Part shown: one piece after another, positions 53,422-63,210 of the stretch
Layout: every line of letters starts with the position of its first letter
Position numbering within the stretch: the first letter of the stretch is position 1
Assembly (NCBI GenBank): GCA_902786855.1
Contig: CADAEH010000009.1
Coordinates: forward strand, 1 to 64,000
Direction: 5' to 3'
Length of the DNA stretch: 64,000 nucleotides
Source of the DNA: an uncultured Eubacteriales bacterium
GTDB taxonomy: Bacteria > Bacillota > Clostridia > Peptostreptococcales > Anaerovoracaceae
The notes under the pieces: generated by a model
The model's input: the letters and a program-made list of their open reading frames with translations, nothing else
Databases searched by the model: none
Told to the model about the DNA's origin: nothing
Program-made: the position numbers and the translations under genes

Positions 53422-53546
53422 ATGTAAAAAACGCTTTACATATTGAAATTTCAACGGTTTGACCATCATAAAATCCGTTTAGAAATGTTCAAAAATATCC
53501 TCTTTAAAGGGTAGTATTCAGGCAGGCACCTGATCAGATGCCTGCA
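53422..53546. promoter_or_regulatory. Palindromes upstream of the C39-like gene
   Basis: ATGTAAA (53422-53428), 6 nt, TTTACAT (53435-53441), directly followed by TTGAAATTTCAA (53443-53454). A further imperfect hairpin, GCAGGCA…TGCCTGC, lies at about 53523-53546. Regulatory roles are guesses. Confidence 0.35.
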
Positions 53547-53655
53547 TTTGTATTGCAGGAAGAAAGCCGCTGCCGGATCACATGATCAGCACACAGGCTG
53601 TTTTCGGGTACGATAAGAATCATTAGGGAAAGAGATGCATAAAAGGAGAATGATC

Positions 53656-54366
53656 ATGAACAGGTCGAAAATAACGGTTCTGCTGTCACTGCTGCTTGTG
53701 ACCGGTCTTGGAGTGCCTGCATCATACGCAGCAGACAGTCTGCCCAGCCTCGATGATAAATCTGTGTACTATACTGATGATTACATAAGCGGTGACTGCA
53801 TACTGTCATCTGCAAAATCAATGATCAGAAGAGCTGCCGTAGCCAGAGGCTCTTGTGACTGGGACAGCATCACGAATACATCGCTGAGGGGGTATGCTAC
53901 TCTGTACGGTACATCTTTCAGAAATTCATTTTCATATTCAAATGACGGCATCTCATATGAGGTTGTCAATCTTGAGATATGCGGGGATGCAGCTGAGAAA
54001 CTGAGTGCTGTGACCGGTCTTATCGCAAGTCATCCCGAAGGAGTCATAATCTGGGGTCCCGATGCAGCAGAAAACGGTCCGCACGCCGTACTGGTCACGG
54101 GATATTCCGGCGGAGAACTGTATGCAGTAGATTCGGTATATAATACCAATGATTTAAACGAGGGGATCCAGAGCTGGGAAGATACGACCATGAAAACGAT
54201 AGATTTCTGCAATAATGTCTGGTATCTGAGCGACATAGAAGGCGGTATAGAGCCCGGGATATTGCCTAATATAGCAGATATCAGTGAATCCGTTGCTGCG
54301 GATACCAAAGACACCATAACAGATTCTGTTCAGAAGATCACTTCTCTGAACCAGCAGAATGAGTAG
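53656..54366 (+). CDS. Exported C39-like papain-fold protein
   Basis: This 236-aa protein has a Sec signal peptide (KITVLLSLLLVTGLGVPASYA). The mature part has DYISGDCILSSAKSMI with a candidate catalytic Cys, NGPHAVLVTGYSGG with the His, and LYAVDSVYN with the Asp, the order seen in C39-like peptidases. It is therefore probably a secreted cysteine hydrolase or a toxin-like fold of unknown substrate. The ATG at 53656 follows AAAAGGAG at 8 nt. It is monocistronic. Confidence 0.7.
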   Translation: MNRSKITVLLSLLLVTGLGVPASYAADSLPSLDDKSVYYTDDYISGDCILSSAKSMIRRAAVARGSCDWDSITNTSLRGYATLYGTSFRNSFSYSNDGISYEVVNLEICGDAAEKLSAVTGLIASHPEGVIIWGPDAAENGPHAVLVTGYSGGELYAVDSVYNTNDLNEGIQSWEDTTMKTIDFCNNVWYLSDIEGGIEPGILPNIADISESVAADTKDTITDSVQKITSLNQQNE

Positions 54367-54370
54367 CGGG

Positions 54371-54400
54371 AGCCGGGCTGTAAAATGAGCCCGGCTTTTA
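54371..54400 (+). terminator. Terminator after the C39-like gene
   Basis: AGCCGGGCT (54371-54379), 8-nt loop, AGCCCGGCT (54388-54396), then TTT. Confidence 0.85.
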
Positions 54401-54479
54401 GGTTTATTTAAGAAAAAGGGTCTATTATCTTGGCTGTAAGGCAGCAGAAAGCTGTAAAAATACAGAACAGGAGAGAAAG

Positions 54480-55958
54480 ATGTCAGGAATAAAAATCAAA
54501 AGGATATTGGTATCGTTGACAGCAGCGATCCTGATAATATCGATGGCTGCATGTTCAGATGCCGGCAGCACAGAAAAAGATACTGCTGCGGAATATCTGA
54601 CCAGGGAAGACATAACAGTCAATCAGACTTATGAAAATGATTCGGATGGAGAACATGCTATAGAAGTCAGCGGGGAAACAGCAGAATACTCAAATATCGG
54701 TGTCGTCAAGACCGGTGAAGCAGAAGGCGACGAAGCGGATTTTTACGGTGAAAATGCGGCTGTTTTCGCAACTGAGAAAGGGACTCTGTCCATCAGGGAT
54801 TCTATGATAGAGACAAAAGGGACTCATGCCAACGCCGTATTCTCATACGGTGAGGGAACCGTTGTGAATATTGCTGACTCTGTTATAGAGACCTCCGGGA
54901 ACTGCTCAGGCGGTCTGATGACGACCGGCGGAGGTACGATGAATGCTGATAATCTCACCATCAATACTTCCGGCAATTCATCTGCCGCAATAAGATCTGA
55001 CAGAGGCGGCGGTACAGTCAATGTCACAAAGGGATACTACAAGACCAGCGGCAAAGGGTCACCTGTCATTTATTCGACAGCAGATATAGCAGTGAGTGAC
55101 GCATATATGGAGTCGACTTCCTCACAGGGAGTTGTAGTAGAGGGAAAGAACTCTGTTACTCTTAATAATGACACTCTTGTTGCAGACAATACCAGCAAAA
55201 ACTCAGATAAATCAGATGTATATCAGGCAGTCATGATATATCAGTCGATGTCGGGAGATGCCGCTGAGGGCACATCATCTTTCACGGCAAATGGCGGAAG
55301 CATAACCAACAAAAATGGTGATATATTCTTCGTAAACAATACTGCTACAGAAATATCTCTGACAGGAGTAGTGATCAAAAATGAAGATGCCGAAGGGAAC
55401 TTCCTGAGAGCTGAAGCTGCAGGATGGGGCAAAGAAGGTTCAAACGGCGGAAAAGTAAATCTTAACGCAAGCAGCCAGATGATCGATGGGAATATCATTG
55501 TGGATGATATTTCCACACTCAATCTGTATCTCAAAGATGCGTCAGAATTCACCGGAACTATCAACTCTGATGCTCAGCATGGAGATGTATATGTTGAGAT
55601 AGAGGACGGGAGCAAATGGATCCTGACAGCCGACTCATATGTAAGCGGACTTACTGTTAGCGCGGGCGGAGGTGTTGACCTGAACGGACATAAGCTTTAT
55701 GTAGATGGTAAAGAATACGCTGAAGGAACTGCATCTGAGGGAACTGCTTTTGATATCACAGCCGGCAGCGGCGACAGTACCGGAGCCCCTGAGGGGATGC
55801 CGGGAGACGGACAGGCTCCTCCTGACGGAGGAAAAGGCGGCCCTGGAGGAAATCCTCCGGATGGAAAAAAACCTGCAGGAGAGCCACCTGAAAAGCCGGC
55901 AGGGGACAATGGCGGAAAGCCACCTGAAAAACCTGATGAAAAACCGGACAGCGTATAA
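54480..55958 (+). CDS. Surface lipoprotein with beta-helix and Pro/Gly-rich tail
   Basis: This 492-aa protein has a lipobox signal (IISMAAC). The central region, residues about 60-410, consists of short repeats of the T-x-N/D-x-G type (SVIETSGNCSGGLMTTGGG, NTSGNSSAAIRSDRGGG), typical of right-handed parallel beta-helix adhesin-like proteins. The last 60 residues are a disordered Pro-, Gly-, Lys- and Glu-rich tail with PPDGGK, PPEKP and PDEKPD units. GGAGAG precedes the start. It probably faces the outside; the ligand is unknown. Confidence 0.8.
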   Translation: MSGIKIKRILVSLTAAILIISMAACSDAGSTEKDTAAEYLTREDITVNQTYENDSDGEHAIEVSGETAEYSNIGVVKTGEAEGDEADFYGENAAVFATEKGTLSIRDSMIETKGTHANAVFSYGEGTVVNIADSVIETSGNCSGGLMTTGGGTMNADNLTINTSGNSSAAIRSDRGGGTVNVTKGYYKTSGKGSPVIYSTADIAVSDAYMESTSSQGVVVEGKNSVTLNNDTLVADNTSKNSDKSDVYQAVMIYQSMSGDAAEGTSSFTANGGSITNKNGDIFFVNNTATEISLTGVVIKNEDAEGNFLRAEAAGWGKEGSNGGKVNLNASSQMIDGNIIVDDISTLNLYLKDASEFTGTINSDAQHGDVYVEIEDGSKWILTADSYVSGLTVSAGGGVDLNGHKLYVDGKEYAEGTASEGTAFDITAGSGDSTGAPEGMPGDGQAPPDGGKGGPGGNPPDGKKPAGEPPEKPAGDNGGKPPEKPDEKPDSV

Positions 55959-55990
55959 AAAGCGCATAAATTACAAAAAGTACATGCAAA

Positions 55991-56035
55991 AGCGGAGATC
56001 AGTACAGAAACTGATCTCCGCTGCATTTTTATTTT
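55991..56035. terminator. Terminator between the lipoprotein and DUF1015 genes
   Basis: AGCGGAGATCAGT (55991-56003), 6-nt loop, ACTGATCTCCGCT (56010-56022), then GCATTTTTATTTT. Confidence 0.9.
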
Positions 56036-56074
56036 ACGACGATATGTACCGTCTTAGCCTGGGTTCTGATCCGA

Positions 56075-57385
56075 CTACTTAGCGATGTATCTTGCCTCGA
56101 TGTAGTATCTCTTCTCGTTAGCTTCGCCCATCGAGAAGGTCTTACGAGGAAGTGCACCATCTGCTGCTACTGCAGGGAAGAGCAGGAACTTATCCATTGC
56201 AGGGAGCATGAAGCCGGCGTTACCGTCTCTTGAACCGATCCTGTTGACAGCTTCTGTTCCGTGGATATAGTCGATATCGCAGTCCTTGTTTTCTTTGACC
56301 ATTATGTCGAGTACATGCTGGAGAGCACCTACCTCGAGCTTGTTCTCAGGATCCTCGATGATGATCTTACCGCAGCCTGCGCCGGTGATGTAAGGGATTT
56401 CGAATGCTCCTTCAGGTACTGCTGCATCAGCATCAGCAAGATAAGCCTTGCCATTGAACTTGCCGAGAAGGTCAACGACCTGATTTACGAGATCCATGCC
56501 GCTCTGGCCTTTCTTTGCGAAGATGACTCTGTGGATAGCTTCGAATACGATGCCGTCATCATGGATATTCTCGATCTCACAAAGTGCATATCTTGCAGGA
56601 TGTCCCTCGATCTCCTCAGGGGAAAGTGTCTTCTTGATGTTTTCCCATGCGGTCTTAGCTGTAGCGAGCGAGTGGTTGCCGTCTCCCATAGCCTGGAAGA
56701 TAACGTGACCTGCGCCGTATTTTGCCTCGGCCTTATCATAGAGTGCGGAGAGAGCTTCCTTAGCTCCTTCCAGATCCTTCTCCTTGATGAAACATCCGGT
56801 GATGTGTCCGCCGTCCATCATGAGATCAGTGTCATAGATGACTTCTTTTGGCTGGTTAACGAGTGGTTCGATAACAGTCTTGTCAGGATCATCGATCAGA
56901 ATGAGTATATGAGGCATCTCGATAGGGGCGTCGCCTCTGATCCTGAGGCGAGGCGGGATACGCTCAACTACTGTACCCTCAGTTGCTCTTGTAAGTGACT
57001 GTGAGCCTTTATTGAAATCATATGCCTCAAGGTCTGTAGCGATTACGAGACCGAGACGTGTGCGGCCTTCTGCAGTTCTCTTTACGAGCATGCAGCCAGG
57101 CTCCATTTTGCGGAGTGTACCGTCAGCAAGATACTTGTCCATTGTAGCACGTACTGACTTGATTCTCTCTGCTTCATCAGGTCCATCAAGGTAGAGCTCA
57201 GGAAGCATCAGTCTGAGTGTTGAAGGTGCATCACCGACGATCTCCTCGACCTTGTCCCAGTACTCAGGCTCTGAAGTGAACTGATCGCATGCTACTACTG
57301 CCCATTTGTAATAGTCAGTTCCCTCTGCAGGGAGCATCATTTCAGGAACGTGCAGACCGAACTTGCTCCAATCATAAGTTGCCAT
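56075..57385 (-). CDS. DUF1015 protein (SerK/SbnI-like kinase candidate)
   Basis: This 436-aa cytosolic protein starts MATYDWSKFGLHVPEMMLPA after GGAGGAG on the minus strand; an in-frame upstream extension has no ribosome binding site. It carries the DUF1015 signature FQAMGDGNHSLATAKTAWEN near the middle and IDYIHGTEAVNRI late. DUF1015 includes free-serine kinases (SerK/SbnI type), which use a ParB-like fold. It is divergent from an aminotransferase gene, consistent with amino-acid metabolism. Kinase activity is an inference. Confidence 0.82.
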   Translation of the reverse strand: MATYDWSKFGLHVPEMMLPAEGTDYYKWAVVACDQFTSEPEYWDKVEEIVGDAPSTLRLMLPELYLDGPDEAERIKSVRATMDKYLADGTLRKMEPGCMLVKRTAEGRTRLGLVIATDLEAYDFNKGSQSLTRATEGTVVERIPPRLRIRGDAPIEMPHILILIDDPDKTVIEPLVNQPKEVIYDTDLMMDGGHITGCFIKEKDLEGAKEALSALYDKAEAKYGAGHVIFQAMGDGNHSLATAKTAWENIKKTLSPEEIEGHPARYALCEIENIHDDGIVFEAIHRVIFAKKGQSGMDLVNQVVDLLGKFNGKAYLADADAAVPEGAFEIPYITGAGCGKIIIEDPENKLEVGALQHVLDIMVKENKDCDIDYIHGTEAVNRIGSRDGNAGFMLPAMDKFLLFPAVAADGALPRKTFSMGEANEKRYYIEARYIAK

Positions 57386-57630
57386 AATTTTTCTCCTCCG
57401 GTTATTTATTGTGTAAAGCAAAAGTAATGTAGGTTTAATCCCAATCATCTTTATTATCGAATAAATACGGGGATAATGCAAGCAGCTTAGCGATGAAAAG
57501 CCACAATAATGCAATTCATTTGAGACAAGAAAGAACAAAGATGCGTTATATTATTGTGCGCTTATTGTGGTACAATTAATAAAACTAAAATGATGTTATG
57601 ACATCGCGATCTAACGGAGGTATTTCTATC

Positions 57631-58824
57631 ATGATTTCTAAAGCAATGGAACCGTTCATGGCCGGCAGTTCTCAGATCCGAGCCATGTTTGAAGAAGGAA
57701 AGAAGATGGCAAAAGTATACGGCAAGGAAAATGTCTATGACTTCAGCATAGGCAATCCTGGCCTGAAGCCGCCTCAGGAAGTATTCGACGCGATTGATGA
57801 GATCAATCACAAACTGGATCCTCTGTATGTACACGGATATCCATCCAATGCAGGATATGAGTCGACCAGAAAAGCAATAGCTGATGACCTCAATGAGAGG
57901 GCCAAAGGCGATTATTTCGATGTTGACCACATTATTATGTCATGTGGAGCAGCTTATTCCATCAACATGATCAATAAGTGCATTTTTGACCCGGGCGATA
58001 AGCTGGTCGTATTTGCACCATACTTCGTTGAATACGGCAACTGGGCGCGCAACTGGGGAGCAGATACCATCGTAGTTCCGGCGAATGAAGCGCTTGACTT
58101 CGATCCTGATGCAGAAGCCCTCAGGAAACTTCTTGTTCCGGAAGTCAAGGGTGTAATGCTGAACAACCCGAATAACCCTACCGGTAAGATCTACTCCAGA
58201 GAAGCTCTCGATGCTGTCGCGGATGTTCTCAGAGAGGCTGAAGAAAAATTCGGACACACGATCTATCTGATCTGTGATGAGCCATACAGGGAACTGGTGT
58301 ATACAAACCAGGACGTTCCTTTCCCGGGAGACTACTATGCAGACTCACTCATTGCATATTCGTGGTCAAAATCCCTGTCGATGCCTGGAGACCGTATAGG
58401 ATATGTAGCGGTTCCGAAATGTGCTGAAGGACACGATGAACTTGCTGCTGCACTGGTGGTGGCAGGCAGAGTTCTTGGCGGGACGAATGCTCCTACTATA
58501 CAGGAACTCATAGTCGAGAGATGCCTTAAGTGCAGATCTGACCTGGATTACTACAAGCAAAATGCCAAGGATCTGTATGAGATCGTGACTGCTGCCGGTC
58601 TTGAATGCATCTACCCTCAGGGAGCATTCTATATGTGGATCAAGTCACCTGTACCGAATGAATATGAATTCGTCAATGCAGCTAAGGAAGAGCGGATCCT
58701 CATCACACCGGGAAGTGCATTTGCCGGTCCGGGATGGGTCAGAGCTTCATTCTGCGGATCCAATGAAATGATACACAGATCCCGTGAGTCGTGGATGAAT
58801 CTCGGCAAGAAGTTCATCGGATAG
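57631..58824 (+). CDS. Class I/II PLP-dependent aminotransferase
   Basis: This 397-aa fold-type I PLP aminotransferase has YDFSIGNPGLKPP at the N-terminus, NNPNNPTGKIYS in the middle, DEPYRELVY, and the PLP lysine in SWSKSLSMPGDRIGY. The usual C-terminal arginine for the carboxylate is in WVRASFC. CGGAGG precedes the ATG at 57631. The amino donor and acceptor cannot be told from the sequence. It is divergent from DUF1015. Confidence 0.93.
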   Translation: MISKAMEPFMAGSSQIRAMFEEGKKMAKVYGKENVYDFSIGNPGLKPPQEVFDAIDEINHKLDPLYVHGYPSNAGYESTRKAIADDLNERAKGDYFDVDHIIMSCGAAYSINMINKCIFDPGDKLVVFAPYFVEYGNWARNWGADTIVVPANEALDFDPDAEALRKLLVPEVKGVMLNNPNNPTGKIYSREALDAVADVLREAEEKFGHTIYLICDEPYRELVYTNQDVPFPGDYYADSLIAYSWSKSLSMPGDRIGYVAVPKCAEGHDELAAALVVAGRVLGGTNAPTIQELIVERCLKCRSDLDYYKQNAKDLYEIVTAAGLECIYPQGAFYMWIKSPVPNEYEFVNAAKEERILITPGSAFAGPGWVRASFCGSNEMIHRSRESWMNLGKKFIG

Positions 58825-58872
58825 AATTATGAATCAGGATAGAACAGTCATCCTGCAACATAAAACTTCAAT

Positions 58873-58908
58873 AAAAAACTCTGCCTGAGGTATGAGGCAG
58901 AGTTTTTA
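58873..58908. terminator. Bidirectional terminator between aminotransferase and buk
   Basis: AAAAACTCTGCCT (58874-58886), 8-nt loop, AGGCAGAGTTTTT (58895-58907). Confidence 0.9.
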
Positions 58909-58933
58909 CTTATGAACAGAATACCTTAGTCAT

Positions 58934-60079
58934 CTATCTCTGTGGAACTGTGCCCGGCTTTACGCCCGGAACGATGCTGATCCTGTCTTCAGCTGTTCTG
59001 GCTATCTCGCCGAAGTCCTGCAGCTTTTCTTCGCCGCGAAGGACTCTCAGACAGCCTGCAGCCAGAGCTTCCATTTCGAATTCACCAGGCATGATCTCAA
59101 CAGGACAGATGAACTCGACGTGATCTTTGATATATCCGGATATGTATTTAGAATAAGCAATGCCGCCGGTGAGGATGATGCGGTCTACCTTGCCACAGAC
59201 AACTGCAGACAGCTTTGCGATATCTTTGGCCACATTGAAGGCCATTGCTTCATAAACGATTTTAGCGTATTCGTCTCCGTCAGCTATTCTGGCTTCGACA
59301 TCTCTGGCATCTACCGTACCGAGGTGTGCTGAGAGACCGCCCTTGCCGTGGAACAGCTTCATTGCTTCTTTATATGTATACTTGCCGCTGTAGCAGAGAT
59401 CAACAAGACGCTTTGCGCTGACGCCGCCGCCTCTTTCCGGTGTGAAGTTGCCCTCATCATCGTTGACCGAATCGATATTTACACCGTCCTTGTACAGTCT
59501 GATAGAGCTGCCGCCTCCGAGATGCGCAACGATGAAAGTGCATTCATCAAACTTTTTGCCGAGCCTTTCTTCCGCACATTTGATGGCCATTGCTCTTGTG
59601 TTGAGTGTATGACCGACTGTGAAGTGAGGCAGCTCAGGTACTCCGCTTACTCTCGCTATAGGCATCTTTTCATCTGTGCCGATAGCATCATAGATGCAGA
59701 CCGGGATACCGCGTTCTTTATGAAGGTCATAAGCTATCATGCTCCCGATGAGAGAAGGATGCTTAGCCAGGTCTTCAGGTCTTGTAAGAAAATCGATCAT
59801 TGCCTGGTCAATGCCGATAGCTCCATGAGGACAAGGAATAATATTGCCGCCCCTCGATACAGCTGCCGTCAGAGAATCAAGACTGACACCGTTTTTTTCC
59901 AGAGACTCTTTGATTTTGTCATATCTGAACTGATACTGCTCTGTGACATCACCGAACGGAGCGAGCTCCTCAGTCGAATGACGGATGGTATCGTTGAATA
60001 CTTCCTTGTCATCATCGTAAACTGCGATCTTGCTGGATGTCGATCCGAGGTTCATGACGAGAATTCTTTCTTTGCCCAT
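58934..60079 (-). CDS. buk: Butyrate kinase (or branched-chain carboxylate kinase)
   Basis: This 381-aa acetate/butyrate-kinase-family enzyme starts ILVMNLGSTSSKIAVYD. It has VSRGGNIIPCPHG, the PHFTVGHTLNTRAMA substrate segment, IVAHLGGGSSI and the ATP-site VDRIILTGGIAYS. It transfers phosphate between butyryl phosphate and ADP at the end of butyrate fermentation. AAAGGGGGAG precedes the ATG on the minus strand. No ptb gene is in view, so the partner lies elsewhere or the enzyme serves a branched-chain acid. Confidence 0.93.
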   Translation of the reverse strand: MGKERILVMNLGSTSSKIAVYDDDKEVFNDTIRHSTEELAPFGDVTEQYQFRYDKIKESLEKNGVSLDSLTAAVSRGGNIIPCPHGAIGIDQAMIDFLTRPEDLAKHPSLIGSMIAYDLHKERGIPVCIYDAIGTDEKMPIARVSGVPELPHFTVGHTLNTRAMAIKCAEERLGKKFDECTFIVAHLGGGSSIRLYKDGVNIDSVNDDEGNFTPERGGGVSAKRLVDLCYSGKYTYKEAMKLFHGKGGLSAHLGTVDARDVEARIADGDEYAKIVYEAMAFNVAKDIAKLSAVVCGKVDRIILTGGIAYSKYISGYIKDHVEFICPVEIMPGEFEMEALAAGCLRVLRGEEKLQDFGEIARTAEDRISIVPGVKPGTVPQR

Positions 60080-60144
60080 AGTTTTTCTCCCCCTTTAATA
60101 ACTGATCAATATTAAATTCCAAAATTAAGTATAGCTAAAAAACT

Positions 60145-60188
60145 CAGAAAAAAGTGAGCGTTGTGAGAAATATTCTCTTCCCGCTCAC
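60145..60188 (-). terminator. Terminator of the uraA gene
   Basis: On the minus strand, GTGAGCG pairs with CGCTCAC (plus 60182-60188 with 60154-60160), followed by six T. Confidence 0.75.
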
Positions 60189-60261
60189 TGTATTCCATAT
60201 TAGTATTTTGCTGTCCGCAGATATATTACATGTCCGGGACACTTAATGTCAATAACATATA

Positions 60262-61596
60262 TTACAGATCTGCTGCATCACTTTCTGCAGCAATGGATCC
60301 TTCTTCATCGCTGTCATTATATTCATTGGTGAGATGGAACTTGTCAAGCAGATACATAACGAGTCCAAGCAGCATTCCGACTACAGCAGCAAGGCTCATT
60401 CCTGTGAGCTGTACTTTTCCGAGGTTGATTGCGATGCCGGAAAGACCGACAACGAATACAACAGAAGTCATTGCAAGGTTGCTTGCTTTTGAATAGTCTA
60501 TCTTGGAGTCGACCATAAGCCTGATACCCGAAGCTCCGATCATACCGTAAAGCAGGAAGCTAACACCGCCCATTACAGGACCCGGAATGGTCTGGATCAG
60601 AGCCGAAGCTTTACCGATAAAGGAAAGCAGGATGGAGAATGCAGCAGCTCCGCCGATCACCCACACACTGTAGACCTTGGTAATTGCCATGACGCCGATA
60701 TTCTCGCCGTATGTCGTGGTAGGGCATGATCCGCAGAAACCTGAAAGTGCAGTAGAGAATCCGTCAGCAAACATCGATCTGTGAAGTCCCGGATCTCTCA
60801 GGAGGTCTTTACCAACGACCTCGGAGGTTACTACCTGATGTCCGATATGCTCAGATACAACTACAAGGGTAGCCGGTATTATAACTGCTATCGCCTGTGC
60901 GCTCCATTGAGGTGTCTGGAATGCAGGAAGTTCAAATAAGCTGGCGCTTCCGACAGAACTGAAGTCTACAAGCCCGAACAGAAGAGCAAGCACATAACCT
61001 GCAACGATGGAGATCAGGATAGCGATCGCACTTGCAAATCCTCTGTAGAGCACGCCCCCGAATACCGCGAGAAGCAATGTTACGAGGAAAACAGCAAGGA
61101 CGCGAGGGTCAATGTTTTCGACCATATTCTTGTCACCATCAAGTATACCTGCGGTCTGAGCTGCACTGCCCGCCAGTTCAAGACCGATAAGGGCTACTAT
61201 CGGACCCATAGCAGCAGGAGGTAAAATAGCGTCTATCCATCTTGTTCCTACAAATCTGATGATGATCGCTACAGTACACATCAGAAGTCCGGTGACAACG
61301 AAGCCGCCGAGCGCATATCTGTATCCGAGTCCCGGCTGCGAGATAACGATAAGAGCAGGCGAGATGAATGCGAATGATGAACCGAGGTATGCCGGTGCGC
61401 CGCCCTTGGTGACAAAAATAAAGATAAGCGTTCCGATGCCGTTCATGAGCAGGGCGATGGAAGGGCTTATCCCGAGGATGTAAGGGACCAGCACCGATGC
61501 ACTGAACATCGCGAATGTGTGCTGGATGGAGAGAGGAATACCTTTACTGAGAGGCACTTTCTCCTGGATCTGAATGATCTTTCTTTGCTTTGCCAT
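60262..61596 (-). CDS. uraA: Uracil/xanthine permease (NCS2)
   Basis: This 444-aa NCS2 carrier has about fourteen helices. QHTFAMFSASVLVPYILG at the start, SEHIGHQVVTSEVVGK (His/Glu nucleobase site) and a later CGSCPTTTYGENIGVMAITK are UraA-type signatures. It imports uracil with a proton. The ATG at 61596 follows AGAGAGAAAG on the minus strand; longer in-frame starts lie upstream of it without a site. It is monocistronic, with a promoter at 61640-61668. Confidence 0.9.
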   Translation of the reverse strand: MAKQRKIIQIQEKVPLSKGIPLSIQHTFAMFSASVLVPYILGISPSIALLMNGIGTLIFIFVTKGGAPAYLGSSFAFISPALIVISQPGLGYRYALGGFVVTGLLMCTVAIIIRFVGTRWIDAILPPAAMGPIVALIGLELAGSAAQTAGILDGDKNMVENIDPRVLAVFLVTLLLAVFGGVLYRGFASAIAILISIVAGYVLALLFGLVDFSSVGSASLFELPAFQTPQWSAQAIAVIIPATLVVVSEHIGHQVVTSEVVGKDLLRDPGLHRSMFADGFSTALSGFCGSCPTTTYGENIGVMAITKVYSVWVIGGAAAFSILLSFIGKASALIQTIPGPVMGGVSFLLYGMIGASGIRLMVDSKIDYSKASNLAMTSVVFVVGLSGIAINLGKVQLTGMSLAAVVGMLLGLVMYLLDKFHLTNEYNDSDEEGSIAAESDAADL

Positions 61597-61639
61597 TTCT
61601 TTCTCTCTTTCATACATAGAGTGAATTTTTATCTGCATT

Positions 61640-61668
61640 ATTATACCGATTGCATTGTGGCATGACAA
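61640..61668 (-). promoter_or_regulatory. Promoter of the uraA gene
   Basis: On the minus strand: TTGTCA (61668-61663), 17-nt spacer, TATAAT (61645-61640). The leader is only about 40 nt, so there is no room for a riboswitch. Confidence 0.7.
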
Positions 61669-61887
61669 CAAGAAAACCATTGCATCTTGTTTAAAAAAAA
61701 GAAATTGTCCAGCATATGAGACATAGATGCAAAAGCAGATCGTGAAGATGCTTTCCGCTGGATGAGATGGGACGAATACTTTCTTTCAAGGCGAATACTT
61801 TATTTTAATAGGTGCATAATGATAATATCTATATAGACGTAATTGTTTGATTGAAAATGTAAAGTGCAATTATTGGATAGTATAATT

Positions 61888-63117
61888 ATGGGTAAAAAAA
61901 TAGATGAGAAAACATTAGCTGCGGCGAAGGAAAAACTCGCCTGCAAGATCGAGCCGACAACGTATGGCAATGGTGCTGTTACCGGCGGCTTTTCGCATGC
62001 GTCAGCTACCGAAGATATGAAACGGCAGAATCCGACTGAAGGGTTTATCGGTCCTAATGGAGAGGTGCTGCTTACTCATATGACAACGGCAGGTGGTTGA
62101 GGCGCAAAAATAGGACCGGGGGTCCTTTCAAATATTCTCTCAGGTCTGCCTAAGATAAGTGATCCGAGAATCCTGGTAGGCTTTGAGAGCAGCGACGATG
62201 CCTGCGTTTACAAGGTGTCAGATGATATCGCAATCATCAATACAGTGGATTTCTTCCCGCCAATAGTTGATGACCCTTATATGTTCGGTCAGATAGCAGC
62301 TGCCAATTCTCTCAGCGATGTGTACGCGATGGGGGGAGAGCCAAAACTGGCCATGAATCTGCTGACTTTCCCTAACGGAAAGCTGCCTCTCGATGCGGTC
62401 AAAGCGATCCTGGAGGGCGGAAACGATAAGGTGACTGAGTGCGGTGCAACAATAGTCGGCGGTCACAGTATAGATGATAAGGAGCCGAAATACGGCCTGT
62501 CTGTCACAGGGTTTGCCCACCCTGACGATATACTCAGTAACAGTGCCAATGAGGGCAATCTGCTGGTCATAACCAAAAAGATAGGCACGGGCATATTGAC
62601 CACAGCTGCCAAAGTCGATCTTCTGACCGATGAGGAAAACCGGGAGGTCGAAGAGACCATGGCACGCCTCAATAAATATGCCTGGGAGGCAATGAAAGGC
62701 GTTAAAGTAGACGGCTGCACTGATATCACAGGCTTCGGACTTATCGGTCATGCTGCTGAAATGGCGAGGGCGGGTAATGTGACGCTCGAACTTTACAGCC
62801 ATAAGGTGCCGATCCTGTCAAGAGCGATAGAGATGGCGGAGATGGGCATCATTCCTGCCGGAGCTTACAGGAACAGAGACTATAACGAAAAGGAAGTCAT
62901 GGAATTCCTTTCAAGAGACCCGATGCGTGACCCTGCTCTGAGGGCGAGGATAGACTGTCTGTATGATCCGCAGTCATCCGGAGGACTCATGATAGCGGTC
63001 AATGAAAAAGAACTGCCGAGGCTCATAGAGCAGCTTGGGGAAAAGGGCTGTGAGACAGCAGTGATAGGATGTTTTAAGCAGAAGAAGGGTAACTACTCTG
63101 TAGAGATCCATGACTAG
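61888..63117 (+). CDS. selD: Selenophosphate synthase with in-frame UGA (Sec)
   Basis: This is a 409-residue SelD read through a UGA at 62098-62100 (residue 71), in the frame LLTHMTTAGG-Sec-GAKIGPG. That is exactly where SelD has its catalytic Cys or Sec before GxKxGPG. Downstream, ESSDDACVYKVSDD, VGGHSIDDKEPKYG and DITGFGLIGHAAEMA are standard SelD segments. It makes selenophosphate from selenide and ATP. About 60 residues ahead of LLTHM (TYGNGAVTGGFSHA and so on) are not part of usual SelD. The start has no clear ribosome binding site and lies just after a TATAAT, so it is uncertain. Confidence 0.88.
62098..62126 (+). promoter_or_regulatory. Sec UGA codon and SECIS-like hairpin
   Basis: Eleven bases after the UGA (62098-62100), AGGACC (62112-62117), loop GGG, GGTCCT (62121-62126) forms a perfect 6-bp stem. 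The G-rich apical loop close behind the UGA is what bacterial SelB-recognised SECIS elements show. Confidence 0.65.
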
Positions 63118-63133
63118 TACGCAATAACACATA

Positions 63134-63178
63134 AAAAGGTACCTCATTTCCATTGAATAACGGGATGAGGTACCTTTT
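63134..63178. terminator. Bidirectional terminator between selD and the LysR gene
   Basis: AAAAGGTACCTCAT (63134-63147), 17-nt loop, ATGAGGTACCTTTT (63165-63178). Confidence 0.85.
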
Positions 63179-63210
63179 ATAGTCTTTTCAAGTCTGAAGA
63201 TAACTTTCAA

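Noticed and set aside
61888-62214. selD as a nonsense-mutated pseudogene
   Set aside because: The stop is UGA, sits at the known catalytic Cys/Sec position, and is followed by a SECIS-like stem with the frame intact to the end.
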